Shown: positions 24,130 through 33,387 of the stretch, in pieces
How the letters are laid out: every line of letters begins with the position of its first letter
How positions within the stretch are numbered: the stretch's first letter is position 1
Assembly (NCBI RefSeq): GCF_004337695.1
Contig: NZ_SJXJ01000009.1
Coordinates: 1 to 64,000 of the forward strand
Length of the DNA stretch: 64,000 nucleotides
Source of the DNA: Tenacibaculum sp. M341
GTDB taxonomy: Bacteria > Bacteroidota > Bacteroidia > Flavobacteriales > Flavobacteriaceae
Direction of reading: 5' to 3'
Program-made: the position numbers and the translations under genes
Notes under the pieces: model-generated
What the model was told of the DNA's origin: nothing
Databases searched by the model: none
Seen by the model: the letters and a program-made list of their open reading frames with translations, nothing else

Positions 24130-27100
24130 ATGTGGTACGAAATATTCAAATTTGAACTAAAATATAGAGTTAAAAGACCTGAAACTTATGTGTTTTTTGT
24201 GTTTTTATTATTGTTTTCAATTGTTGGTGTCGATTTTGTTTTTCAAGGAGTTGAAATTGGACTTGTAAAGAAAAATGCACCGTTAGTTATAGCGAAAACA
24301 ATGGGAGCTATTACAGGAATTTTTATGATTATGGTATCTATGATTATGGGAGTTCCAATTTTACGAGACTTTCAATATGATACTGAAGTTTTGTTATTTA
24401 TCAATCCATTAACCAAGCGAGATTATCTATTAGGCCGATTTTTAGGCTCTTTTGTAGTATTACTATTCATTTTTAGTGGTTTATTATTTGGTATGATGCT
24501 AGGTTCACAAATGCCCTGGCATAAAGAAGAAGAAATGCTTGTTTTTAATGTGTTTTCTTATATTCAAACATTTAGTGTGGTGGTGGTGCCAACCTTGTTT
24601 TTTGGTGCTTGTACTTTCTTTGTAACCGGAATGCTAAGTAAAAAACTATTAGTAGTATATACACAAGGAATTGTATTGTTTGTGTTGTTTTTATTGACTA
24701 AAGCCATTACAAATGAATATTTACAAGGTCTTTTTGATCCGTTTTCTTTAACTACACTAACACAGTTTTCTAAAAATTGGAGCGTTGAAGAACGTAATTT
24801 ATTAAGTATTTCATTTAGCAATATTCTTTTACATAATAAGCTTTTATGGAGTGGGTTAGGAGTAAGTGTGCTACTTTTAGGCTATAATAGGTTTTCATTT
24901 ACAACACTTACAAAACAAACAAAAAAAAGAAAAAAATCCAGACAAAAACTCTCAAAAACAGTAAATGAAGTTCAAAATATTATAATTCCCAAGATATTGG
25001 TTAAAAATGATTTAAAATCTAAATGCATTCAGTTATTTGAATTATCAAAATTTTATACATTCTCTCTTTTAAAAGAAACTTCTTTTTGGGCAATTATTAT
25101 TTGCGGTATTATCATTATAGCTGTTAATTCTGTGAGTTTAGGAACCGTTTATGGGGTTGATAGCTATCCTACAACGTATTTTATAATAGCAGAATTACAA
25201 GAAATGTCGATGTATTTTTTCATTATTTTATTACTTTTTTATTCAGGAGAACTTGTTTGGAAAGAGCGAACTATAAAGCAATATGTTTTAAATGATAGTA
25301 CCGCCATACATAATTTAATTCCGTTAGCAAGTAAATTTTTAGCATTAGTGAATATTTACATCGTTTTAATGTTAAGTTTAATTGTTACAGGCATACTATT
25401 TCAGTTAGCAAACGGGTATTATGAATTAAATTTAGGTGTCTATTTTTCTGGTTTTTTTATTGAAATTTTACCTTTTCTAATACTCTACACCTTCATTACT
25501 TTTTTCTTTCAGGCAGTGAGTAAAAACAAATTTATTGGAATCTTTTTAACGCTTATTTTTATAATAATCAATGTAAGTTCAGCGTATTTTGGCGTTAAAA
25601 ATAGCTTGTATAAATTCGGAGGAAAATCACTTGGAATATATTCTGAAATGAATGGTTATGGGCATTTTTTACAACCCTATTTATGGATAAAAATGTATTG
25701 GATAGTATTCGGAATCCTACTTTTAACAATAAGCTCGTTACTTATACAAAGAGGTACAGAAACAAGTTTGTGGCTACGAATAAAACATTTAAAATATGAA
25801 ATAACAACAAAACCTGTTTTAAAAATATTAGTATCGTTTTTTATACTATTTCTGTTGTCAGGAACTTATATTTTTTACAATACAAATATTTTAAATACAT
25901 ATTGGTCTGATACTAAAGAACTAGAGTTTAGAGCTAATTATGAGAAAAAATTAAAGTCTCTAGAGTATTTTCCACAACCAAAAATTACCGATGTCAATTT
26001 AATTGTTGATTTGTATCCTGCAAAAAGGAGCTATCAAATTACGGGGACTTACACACTTAAAAATACTACTCAAAAGCCTATAAATGAGATTTATATTCAG
26101 AAATTAATAGCGTCTCATGTTTCATTAAAAAATGTTGTTTTTGATAGGGAAGTGGTAAAAAACTCAAAGTATAGCGAATTTGATTATACAATTTATAAGC
26201 TGAAAAGTCCCTTACAACCAAATGATATTGTAAAAATGACTTTTGAACAATCATATACACCTAAAGGTTTTGAGGATGATAATTCAGATACTCAGTTTGT
26301 TTATAACGGAACTTTTTTTAATAATAATATTTTACCTACGTTAGGTTACAATCTTAAATATGAATTAAAAGATGAAGATGAACGTTTAAAATTCAATTTG
26401 TTACCAAAAAAAAATAAAGCTAGCATCCATGATGAAAATGAACTGTTAAATGCCAGATCTGGTGGTGATTCTGAAGGAATTAATTTAGAAACAATTATTA
26501 GTACTAGTAAAGCTCAAACAGCTATTACATCTGGTAAACTACTGAAAAAATGGACAGAAAATGACCGTAATTATTTTCATTATAAAACAAAACAACCGAT
26601 TATAAACTTTTATTCTATTGTTTCTGCTGATTATGAAGTAGCTAAGGACTCATGGAAATCATCAAATTCAAAAACAAAAAGCGTTGATTTAGAGGTGTTT
26701 TATCACAAAAATCACACCTATAATATTGATAGAATGCTATTAAGTATGAAAAAATCCTTGTCATATTTTTCGACTTATTTCAGTATGTATCAATATGAAC
26801 AATTGCGCATTATGGAATTTCCTCGTTACAGAGAATTTGCACAATCATTTCCAAATACAATTCCGTTTTCTGAAGCTATGGGGTTTATTTTAGATATTGA
26901 TGATAAAGAAGATGTAGATATGGCATTTTTTATAACGGCACATGAAGTTGCACATCAATGGTTTGGTATGCAAATAGAGGCTGCTAATGTTCAAGGACGT
27001 AATTTTGTTTTAGAAACTTTATCTCAATATGCTGCTTTAATGGTATTTAAAGAGCAGTATTCTAAACAAAAAGTAGAGCAATTATTAGATTTACAAAAAG

Positions 27101-27411
27101 AGATATATGAAGAAAAAGGAAGAAGAGCTACACATGAAATTTCTTTAGTATTAGTTGAAAATCAAGATTTTGTTTATTATCACAAAGGAATACTAGCCAT
27201 GCATAAATTAACAGAGTTAATAGGAGAGAAGCAAGTAAACAAAGCCATACAAAGTTTTATAAATGATTGGAATAGTTGTGATGGGAAAATAAAGATGAAT
27301 ACCAAACATTATGCAACCTCTAAAGATTTATTAAAATATTTTAAAGATGAAAGTACTGAAGACAAGCATGCTATAATTCATGATTTGTTTGAAACTACAA
27401 AAGAGATGTAA
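24130..27411 (+). CDS. ABC transporter permease fused to an M1-family aminopeptidase
   Basis: This 1093-residue protein has several membrane helices in the first 590 residues (for example 19-40, 60-80, 100-120, 145-170, 316-338, 356-375, 400-425, 437-470, 532-550 and 572-590) and then a large extracytoplasmic domain ending in a zinc peptidase. The zinc motif is HEVAH (938-942) with the third ligand Glu near 962 in FVLETLSQY, in the M1 pattern. The canonical GAMEN motif is replaced by FPNTIPFSEAMGFI, as in related permease-peptidases. With the ATPase at 23251 it forms one transporter. The substrate and the peptides cut are unknown. Confidence 0.9.
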   Translation: MWYEIFKFELKYRVKRPETYVFFVFLLLFSIVGVDFVFQGVEIGLVKKNAPLVIAKTMGAITGIFMIMVSMIMGVPILRDFQYDTEVLLFINPLTKRDYLLGRFLGSFVVLLFIFSGLLFGMMLGSQMPWHKEEEMLVFNVFSYIQTFSVVVVPTLFFGACTFFVTGMLSKKLLVVYTQGIVLFVLFLLTKAITNEYLQGLFDPFSLTTLTQFSKNWSVEERNLLSISFSNILLHNKLLWSGLGVSVLLLGYNRFSFTTLTKQTKKRKKSRQKLSKTVNEVQNIIIPKILVKNDLKSKCIQLFELSKFYTFSLLKETSFWAIIICGIIIIAVNSVSLGTVYGVDSYPTTYFIIAELQEMSMYFFIILLLFYSGELVWKERTIKQYVLNDSTAIHNLIPLASKFLALVNIYIVLMLSLIVTGILFQLANGYYELNLGVYFSGFFIEILPFLILYTFITFFFQAVSKNKFIGIFLTLIFIIINVSSAYFGVKNSLYKFGGKSLGIYSEMNGYGHFLQPYLWIKMYWIVFGILLLTISSLLIQRGTETSLWLRIKHLKYEITTKPVLKILVSFFILFLLSGTYIFYNTNILNTYWSDTKELEFRANYEKKLKSLEYFPQPKITDVNLIVDLYPAKRSYQITGTYTLKNTTQKPINEIYIQKLIASHVSLKNVVFDREVVKNSKYSEFDYTIYKLKSPLQPNDIVKMTFEQSYTPKGFEDDNSDTQFVYNGTFFNNNILPTLGYNLKYELKDEDERLKFNLLPKKNKASIHDENELLNARSGGDSEGINLETIISTSKAQTAITSGKLLKKWTENDRNYFHYKTKQPIINFYSIVSADYEVAKDSWKSSNSKTKSVDLEVFYHKNHTYNIDRMLLSMKKSLSYFSTYFSMYQYEQLRIMEFPRYREFAQSFPNTIPFSEAMGFILDIDDKEDVDMAFFITAHEVAHQWFGMQIEAANVQGRNFVLETLSQYAALMVFKEQYSKQKVEQLLDLQKEIYEEKGRRATHEISLVLVENQDFVYYHKGILAMHKLTELIGEKQVNKAIQSFINDWNSCDGKIKMNTKHYATSKDLLKYFKDESTEDKHAIIHDLFETTKEM

Positions 27412-27518
27412 AATGTTTAAAAAAAAATATTTATTAAGTTCTATCTATCATACATTTAATGATATATAATTTCGTGTAAAATAAATTTTAATTTAACAAA
27501 AAAGTAAAGTTTATAGTT

Positions 27519-27526
27519 TACATTTG
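27519..27526 (+). promoter_or_regulatory. Candidate promoter -7 element
   Basis: TACATTTG matches TAnnTTTG and lies about 150 bases before the ATG at 27677, leaving a long leader. No riboswitch structure is apparent in that leader. Confidence 0.35.
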
Positions 27527-27676
27527 TTTCTATAAATATATGCCTATGTAACATCATTTTCTTTAAAACGCCACGAGCATAATTAGTGTTTAATTTTTGC
27601 TAAAAGTAACTTGGACTTGTTGTGGCTAATATCCAAGAAAAATTATTTATCTAAATAACTTAAACAATTAAAGAAA

Positions 27677-28009
27677 ATGAAATTATTAATCTTAAAATTT
27701 TTTTCTATAGGTGTAGTAAGCTTAATCCTTATAGGAAGTTCATTAAATAATACTGATACAATAAAAGTTGAAGCAGATTATGATGGGTTTGATGAAGAAG
27801 TAGGTTATATATTTTCTTTTACTTCAGATGATGAATTTGAGTCTATTATTTTTGAAGAAGTTAAAGAAGAATATATTAAAAAATTTAATCTACAAGAAGA
27901 AACTTCCATAGGAAAAAGGTTTGAAGTTACTTATACTGTAGTAGAAATTAAAAATGAAGACGATTTTACATTCAAGTATATTTTAAAGTCTTTAAAACAA
28001 ATTAAATAA
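27677..28009 (+). CDS. Hypothetical acidic protein with N-terminal membrane/signal segment
   Basis: This 110-residue protein begins with a hydrophobic stretch (KFFSIGVVSLILIGSSL, about residues 7-23), then a small acidic domain with ADYDGFDEEVGYIFSF, YIKKFNLQEETSIGKRFEVTY and a final FKYILKSLKQI. The domain is similar along its whole length to the protein at 33384-33644, which lacks the signal. No known family is recognised. It is probably periplasmic or membrane-attached, lies upstream of the MscS-type channel gene and is closed by its own terminator. Confidence 0.6.
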   Translation: MKLLILKFFSIGVVSLILIGSSLNNTDTIKVEADYDGFDEEVGYIFSFTSDDEFESIIFEEVKEEYIKKFNLQEETSIGKRFEVTYTVVEIKNEDDFTFKYILKSLKQIK

Positions 28010-28016
28010 CAAATAA

Positions 28017-28050
28017 TAACCTGCCTCTTATTGAGGTAGGTTAACTTTTA
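28017..28050 (+). terminator. Rho-independent terminator after the acidic protein
   Basis: Stem AACCTGCCTC / GAGGTAGGTT (one mismatch) with a short loop, followed by a T-rich run. It precedes the next start at 28055. Confidence 0.65.
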
Positions 28051-28054
28051 TAAA

Positions 28055-28552
28055 ATGTATAACTATAACACAATTATTCAGGTTTTTATATTAGTAGCTG
28101 TACTATTAACTGTAGCAAATATTACTAAAAGATTAACTAAAAAGTACACAATTAAAAATTCGATAGAACCAAACAGACGTAAGCTAATTCTAAATGTGTT
28201 CTACCTAATCTACGTTTTATCAGCACTCTTTGTTTTATTATTAATCTTAGGTATTGAATTTAAACAATTTGGTGTTTTTGCATCTTCTATTTTAGCTGTT
28301 TTAGGTGTAGGTTTTTTCGCTCAATGGTCTATGTTATCAAATTTAACAGCAAGTGTTATACTTTTCTTTTATCACCCTATGAGAATAGGTCATACAATAA
28401 GAATACTGGATAAAGAATACGATTTAACAGGAGAAATTAAAGACATTACAGCTTTTTATGTTTTACTTCATATTCCTGAAACTAAAAAGAACATTACAAT
28501 TCCTAATATCATTATTTTATATAAAGGAATAGAGCTAATAGGTAAAGAATAA
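28055..28552 (+). CDS. Small mechanosensitive-channel (MscS) family protein
   Basis: This 165-residue protein has three membrane helices (about residues 8-24, 46-66 and 75-105) followed by a short beta domain. The third helix with LAVLGVGFFAQWSMLSNLTASV and the segment HPMRIGHTIRI correspond to the pore helix and the start of the beta domain of MscS. The C-terminal alpha/beta domain of full MscS is absent, which is common among Bacteroidetes MscS relatives. It probably acts as a membrane tension-release channel. A terminator follows at 28552-28585. Confidence 0.75.
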   Translation: MYNYNTIIQVFILVAVLLTVANITKRLTKKYTIKNSIEPNRRKLILNVFYLIYVLSALFVLLLILGIEFKQFGVFASSILAVLGVGFFAQWSMLSNLTASVILFFYHPMRIGHTIRILDKEYDLTGEIKDITAFYVLLHIPETKKNITIPNIIILYKGIELIGKE

Positions 28553-28585
28553 TCGACTGTTTTACAGTTGATTATTTTTTTCTAA
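28552..28585 (+). terminator. Rho-independent terminator after the MscS-type gene
   Basis: Stem AATCGACTG / CAGTTGATT with loop TTTTA, followed by a T run. Confidence 0.7.
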
Positions 28586-28860
28586 AAAAAAATAAAAAAA
28601 AGTTTTTCATATCGAAAAAAAGAATATATTTACCGCATCTTATTAGATAAGTCAAATGTTACGTTTTGCTTATTTCGTTGGTAATTTTTCTTTGAAGACA
28701 GAAAATTATCTTGTGTTTTGGAAACATAGCGAAAAAATTAAGGTGTCTTCTTTTCTACTTAAAAATTCTTTACAATTAAACTTTGACAAACAAAGTGGTG
28801 ATTGTATGGCATTACGAGTCTAAGCATTCAATTTTTATTTCACGGCAGGTATTATAATTA

Positions 28861-28882
28861 GATCACAATTGTTGATGTGATC
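28861..28882. promoter_or_regulatory. Inverted repeat GATCACA-N8-TGTGATC upstream of the polyamine operon
   Basis: A 7+7 perfect inverted repeat lies 93 bases before the arginine decarboxylase start, followed by CTTTATTT. The dyad resembles a Crp-family box with a wide spacer or a weak attenuator hairpin. A second inverted repeat, ATTGAT..ATCAAT, lies at about 28911-28932. No open frame is present between 28586 and 28974. Confidence 0.35.
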
Positions 28883-28974
28883 CTTTATTTGCTAGAATTT
28901 ACTTAACCAATATTGATTTATATACATCAATAATTTGTTGAGAATGGAATTCTACACCCAAAATTTAAATAAAA

Positions 28975-30366
28975 ATGAATATAAAATATATAGACTTAAT
29001 AGAACAAACTTTTGATTTTCCGCAGCAAGAGTTTAAAGTAGAAAACGGTTATCTACAATTTCATGATATTGATTTAATGCAATTAGTAAAAATGTATGGA
29101 GCTCCATTAAAATTTACGTATTTGCCTAAAATATCTGAAAACATTATTAATGCAAAAGAATGGTTTAATAACACCATTAAAAAACTCAATTACAATGGTA
29201 AATATCACTACTGTTATTGTACAAAAAGCTCACATTTTAAGTATGTACTAGATGAAGCTTTAAAGAATGATATACATATTGAAACATCGTCAGCTTTTGA
29301 TATAGATATTGTAAAATCTTTAAAGAAATCAGGAAAAATTAAAGAAGATACTTATGTTTTATGTAATGGTTTTAAACGCGATCAATACATTGCTAACATA
29401 GTTAGTTTAATTGATGGAGGACATAAGAATTGTATCCCTATCATAGATAATTATGAAGAGTTAGATTTAATTTTAGATGAAACGAGTAGTAAATTTAATA
29501 TTGGTATTCGAATTGCATCAGAAGAAGAGCCAAAATTTGAATTTTACACTAGCAGATTAGGAATTGGATACAAAGATATTACAACTTTTTACGAGAAAGA
29601 GGTTGCTACTAATCCGCAAGTTGATTTAAAAATGCTCCATTTTTTCATCAATACAGGTATTAAAGACAATGCTTACTATTGGAATGAACTAACTAAATGT
29701 TTAAAAGTATATATAGCGTTAAAAAAGATTTGTCCAACCTTAAATAGTTTAAATATTGGCGGTGGTTTTCCTATAAAGAACTCATTAGCTTTTGATTATG
29801 ATTATGAGTATATGATTGAGGAAATTATGGGGCAAATTAAAATAGCTTGTGACGAAGCAGGGGTAGATACTCCTGATATTTTTACCGAGTTTGGAAGTTA
29901 TACTGTTGGTGAAGCTAGTGGAGGAATTTATGAAGTTTTATATCAGAAAAAACAAAACGATAGAGAAAAATGGAATATGATAAATTCATCATTTATTACA
30001 ACACTTCCAGATAGTTGGGCTATAAATAAACGTTTTATCATGCTTCCTATTAATAAATGGAACGATAAATATGAAAGAGTTTTATTAGGAGGGTTAACTT
30101 GTGATAGTGATGACTATTACAACTCTGAACAACATACAAATGCTATTTATTTGCCAGTTTATAACAAAAAAGAAACCTTATACATAGGCTTTTTTAATAC
30201 AGGGGCTTATCAAGAGTCTATTGGTGGTTTTGGAGGATTACAACATTGTTTAATACCAAATCCTAAACATGTTTTAATAGACAGAAACGAAAACGGAGAT
30301 TTAACAACACAATTATTTAAAGAACAACAAAAAAGCGAAGAATTTTTATCAATTCTTGGTTATTAA
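28975..30366 (+). CDS. speA: Arginine decarboxylase (PLP, alanine-racemase fold)
   Basis: This 463-residue enzyme makes agmatine and CO2 from arginine, the first step of putrescine synthesis in Bacteroidetes. The PLP-binding Lys is Lys84 in YHYCYCTKSSHFKY. The glycine-rich phosphate loop is LNSLNIGGGFP near 259-269, and the C-terminal active-site Cys region is LGGLTCDSDD near 377. The length matches the short Bacteroidetes type and not the ~650-residue E. coli SpeA. Agmatinase follows directly. Distinguishing arginine from other substrates by sequence alone is uncertain, but the neighbour supports it. Confidence 0.85.
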   Translation: MNIKYIDLIEQTFDFPQQEFKVENGYLQFHDIDLMQLVKMYGAPLKFTYLPKISENIINAKEWFNNTIKKLNYNGKYHYCYCTKSSHFKYVLDEALKNDIHIETSSAFDIDIVKSLKKSGKIKEDTYVLCNGFKRDQYIANIVSLIDGGHKNCIPIIDNYEELDLILDETSSKFNIGIRIASEEEPKFEFYTSRLGIGYKDITTFYEKEVATNPQVDLKMLHFFINTGIKDNAYYWNELTKCLKVYIALKKICPTLNSLNIGGGFPIKNSLAFDYDYEYMIEEIMGQIKIACDEAGVDTPDIFTEFGSYTVGEASGGIYEVLYQKKQNDREKWNMINSSFITTLPDSWAINKRFIMLPINKWNDKYERVLLGGLTCDSDDYYNSEQHTNAIYLPVYNKKETLYIGFFNTGAYQESIGGFGGLQHCLIPNPKHVLIDRNENGDLTTQLFKEQQKSEEFLSILGY

Positions 30367-30379
30367 AAAATATAATAAA

Positions 30380-31321
30380 ATGGAAAAAAGAAATTATGCA
30401 GGAATACCAGATCAATATGCAAAATTAGAAAACGCATCTGTAGTTATATTACCAGTACCATACGATAATACCAGTACATGGCAGAAAGGAGCAGATAAAG
30501 GACCTGAAGCGTTTTTAGATGCATCTGATAATATGGAACTTTATGATATAGAAACTGATAGTGAGGTTTATAAAGAAGGAATTTATTTAGCTGAAGCTGT
30601 TACAGAAAATAGATCTCCTGGAGCTATGGTTGAAGCAGTACATGAAGCAACTAAAAAATATATTAATAAAAAGAAGTTTGTAACTATAATTGGAGGAGAA
30701 CATTCTATATCAATAGGTACGGTAAGAGCTTTTGATGAATGCTTTGACAATTTAACTGTATTACACATTGATGCACATGCTGATTTACGTAAAGAATATG
30801 AAGAATCTGCATATAATCATGCTTGTGCAATGTACGAAGCTAGTTTAAACACTAATTTAGTTCAAGTAGGAATTCGAAGCATGGATAAATCAGAAAAAAA
30901 TTCTATGAATTTAGACAAAGTTTTCTTTGCTCATGATATGGCTGTTAATGATTATTGGATGGAAGATGTGTTAGATCAATTAACAAATAATGTTTTTATT
31001 TCATTTGATTTAGATGCTTTTGATCCTTCTATTATGCCAAGTACTGGTACACCAGAACCTGGTGGTTTATTATGGTATGAATCACTTGAGTTTTTAAAAC
31101 TTGTTTTTGAGCAAAAGAATGTAGTTGGTTTTGATATTGTTGAACTATGCCCTAATAACATAGATAAATCATCAGATTTTTTAGCTGCAAAATTATATTA
31201 TAAAATGTTGAGCTATAAGTTTTCATCTATCCAAGAAGATGATGAAGACGAGGGATATACAAAGGAAGAAAATCCTGTGATATTGAAAATTAAAGACGAC
31301 GATTTTAACGAGGAATACTAA
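30380..31321 (+). CDS. speB: Agmatinase
   Basis: This 313-residue enzyme hydrolyses agmatine to putrescine and urea. It is an ureohydrolase: the manganese site is visible as GGEHSIS, HIDAHADL (129-136) and SFDLDAFDPS (Asp210 and Asp212). The start at 30380 (MEKRNYAGIPDQYAKLE) follows the decarboxylase stop by 13 bases; an in-frame ATG at 30356 would overlap the previous gene. The last 30 residues are an acidic extension (EDDEDEGYTKEENP). It is followed immediately by the RMD1-family gene. Confidence 0.92.
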   Translation: MEKRNYAGIPDQYAKLENASVVILPVPYDNTSTWQKGADKGPEAFLDASDNMELYDIETDSEVYKEGIYLAEAVTENRSPGAMVEAVHEATKKYINKKKFVTIIGGEHSISIGTVRAFDECFDNLTVLHIDAHADLRKEYEESAYNHACAMYEASLNTNLVQVGIRSMDKSEKNSMNLDKVFFAHDMAVNDYWMEDVLDQLTNNVFISFDLDAFDPSIMPSTGTPEPGGLLWYESLEFLKLVFEQKNVVGFDIVELCPNNIDKSSDFLAAKLYYKMLSYKFSSIQEDDEDEGYTKEENPVILKIKDDDFNEEY

Positions 31322-31322
31322 A

Positions 31323-32087
31323 ATGGATATAGAGGTAATTGCTTATCACTTAGAAAGAAGGTTTGATTTATCTTTTATAAGAAGTCTTTTTCCTAAACTT
31401 TCATTAGTAAAAAGAGAACATACATTTCTCTTATATGAAAGAGCCGAAAACTCATATGTTTATATTAAAGATTATGGAAGCATCGTGTTTTTCAATTGTG
31501 ATGAAAGCTATATTAAAACAACTATTTGTAGCATTTTAGAGAAAGAGGTTCATCTTAAAAACTTACCTTCTGAGTTCTATAACTTATCTGAAACAAACAC
31601 AACTGATGTAGATTTTGGATATATAGAAGTGGAAGTCTTAAATATAGATACAGTACATATAGTATGTTTAAATCTAGCTCAATCTGTAGCATTGATGAAT
31701 TATGTAGATAAAACTTCTGATTTGCACGATAAAACATTGACTTATTCAAAACAATTAGAAAAAACAGGAAGCTTCAAATTATCTAAAAATAAAATGAGAA
31801 GGTTTATAGGTAAAACAATGAATTTAAAAAACAGTATTGCTGAAGATTTATTTGTTTTTGAAGCACCAGAAGTGGCATGGAATACCAAAGAACTATCTCT
31901 TTTAGATTATAAATTAAGAGATGAATTAGATGTTGTAAAAAGACATCATGGAGTAGTAAATAGTTTAAACGTAATTAAAGAGAATTTAGATCTTTTTAGA
32001 GACATTATGAATCATAAGTATAGTAGCATGTTAGAATGGATAATAATCATTTTAATTCTATTAGAAGTAATGCAAATGTTTTTCTAA
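31323..32087 (+). CDS. RMD1/DUF155-family membrane protein
   Basis: This 254-residue protein has an N-terminal soluble domain (MDIEVIAYHLERRFDLSFIR ... YIKDYGSIVFFNCD), a helical part with LLDYKLRDELDVVKRHHGVVN, and one C-terminal membrane helix (WIIIILILLEVMQMFF). That layout is the RMD1/DUF155 family, which is anchored at the C-terminus and whose eukaryotic members lie in mitochondria; the bacterial role is unknown. It starts one base after the agmatinase stop, so it is part of the polyamine transcript, and a link to polyamine use or regulation is an inference from position only. Confidence 0.8.
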   Translation: MDIEVIAYHLERRFDLSFIRSLFPKLSLVKREHTFLLYERAENSYVYIKDYGSIVFFNCDESYIKTTICSILEKEVHLKNLPSEFYNLSETNTTDVDFGYIEVEVLNIDTVHIVCLNLAQSVALMNYVDKTSDLHDKTLTYSKQLEKTGSFKLSKNKMRRFIGKTMNLKNSIAEDLFVFEAPEVAWNTKELSLLDYKLRDELDVVKRHHGVVNSLNVIKENLDLFRDIMNHKYSSMLEWIIIILILLEVMQMFF

Positions 32088-32123
32088 TTAAAACTAAACA
32101 CAAATTAAAAGACAACAAAAAAA

Positions 32124-33101
32124 ATGAATACAAATACACACCCAATATCAGAGTTTATTGAAAAATACTTTTTACACTTTAACGCAGCTTCTTTGGTAGA
32201 TGCTGCCAAAGAGTATGAAAATCAAATAGAAAAAGGCTCTAAAATGTTAGTATCATTAGCAGGGGCAATGAGTACAGCAGAAATTGGAAAAATATTTGCA
32301 AATGTAATTAGAGAAGAAAAAGTACATATTATTTCATGTACAGGTGCAAATTTAGAAGAAGATATCATGAATTTAGTAGCACATTCTCATTACAAAAGAG
32401 TGCCTAATTATAGAGATTTAACTCCGCAAGATGAATGGGATTTATTATTAAAAGGATTGAACAGAGTTACTGATACTTGTATTCCTGAAGAAGAAGCATT
32501 TAGACGTTTACAAAAGCATATTTTTAAAATATGGAAAGATGCTGAAGAAAAAGGAGAACGCTATTTTCCACACGAGTTTATGTATAAACTTTTGTTATCA
32601 GGTGTTTTAGAAGAGTATTATGAAATTGATATTAAAGATTCATGGATGTATGCAGCTGCTCAAAAAAACTTACCAATGGTGGTTCCAGGTTGGGAAGACT
32701 CTACTATGGGAAACATTTTTGCTTCCTATGTAGTAAAAGGAGAGCTAAAAGCATCTACAATGAAATCGGGTATTGAGTATATGACTTTCTTGGCCGATTG
32801 GTATACTGAAAATTCAGAAAATGGAATTGGTTTTTTTCAAATAGGAGGAGGAATAGCTGGTGATTTTCCTATTTGTGTGGTACCAATGTTGTATCAAGAT
32901 TTAGATAGAGAAGACACTCCTTTTTGGAGTTATTTCTGTCAAATTTCTGACTCAACTACTAGTTATGGTTCGTATTCAGGAGCCGTACCTAATGAAAAAA
33001 TAACTTGGGGAAAACTAGATATAGATACTCCTAAGTTTATTATTGAAAGTGATGCAACCATTGTAGCACCTTTAATTTTTGCTTATTTACTTAAAATGTA
33101 A
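32124..33101 (+). CDS. Deoxyhypusine synthase-like protein
   Basis: This 325-residue protein has the NAD-binding Rossmann pattern of deoxyhypusine synthase (MLVSLAGAMSTAEIGKIFAN, HIISCTGANLEED) and the active-site Lys297 in NEKITWGKLDID, which corresponds to the lysine that forms the imine intermediate in the eukaryotic enzyme. The DSTMGNIFASYV and GFFQIGGGIAGDFP segments also fit. Bacteria are not known to make hypusine, and no eIF5A substrate is here. Related bacterial enzymes are thought to transfer the aminobutyl group to a polyamine (homospermidine-type reactions). The operon supplies putrescine, which fits such a role. Confidence 0.85.
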   Translation: MNTNTHPISEFIEKYFLHFNAASLVDAAKEYENQIEKGSKMLVSLAGAMSTAEIGKIFANVIREEKVHIISCTGANLEEDIMNLVAHSHYKRVPNYRDLTPQDEWDLLLKGLNRVTDTCIPEEEAFRRLQKHIFKIWKDAEEKGERYFPHEFMYKLLLSGVLEEYYEIDIKDSWMYAAAQKNLPMVVPGWEDSTMGNIFASYVVKGELKASTMKSGIEYMTFLADWYTENSENGIGFFQIGGGIAGDFPICVVPMLYQDLDREDTPFWSYFCQISDSTTSYGSYSGAVPNEKITWGKLDIDTPKFIIESDATIVAPLIFAYLLKM

Positions 33102-33105
33102 CAAA

Positions 33106-33387
33106 ATGAAAAGAGTAATTGTTACTTATGAGAAATTGACTACTAATATTTTAGAATTATTAGTAGAAAAATATCCTTTTGGTTTTGATTATAAAGATGT
33201 TATATCTTTTAAAAATTCTAAAGGAGAGCTCGTAAAAGCTGTACAAGTTAGTACAGAGGATACTGTGTATTTAGTGAAAATAAGCACTAGACTAGAAAAA
33301 AAGATGGAAACTTTTAATGATGATGACTTTTCATCTGATGAAGACAACATAGATAGTTACTTAGATAACAATTTTATTGGAATATGA
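33106..33387 (+). CDS. Hypothetical acidic protein in the polyamine operon
   Basis: This 93-residue soluble protein starts MKRVIVTYEKLTTNILELLV and ends in an acidic tail (DDDFSSDEDNIDSYLDNNF). The start at 33106 follows the DHS-like stop by 4 bases; an in-frame ATG at 33079 overlaps it. The middle has KGELVKAVQVSTEDTVYLVKI, a beta-rich pattern. It overlaps the next gene by four bases (ATGA). No known family; probably an accessory protein of the operon. Confidence 0.65.
   Translation: MKRVIVTYEKLTTNILELLVEKYPFGFDYKDVISFKNSKGELVKAVQVSTEDTVYLVKISTRLEKKMETFNDDDFSSDEDNIDSYLDNNFIGI

Noticed and set aside
24564-24821. Minus-strand frame inside the permease-peptidase gene
   Set aside because: Antisense shadow of a strongly supported coding frame.
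28586-28974. Riboswitch in the leader of the polyamine operon
   Set aside because: The leader has inverted repeats but none of the conserved cores of known riboswitch classes that I could recognise; only the dyad is reported.
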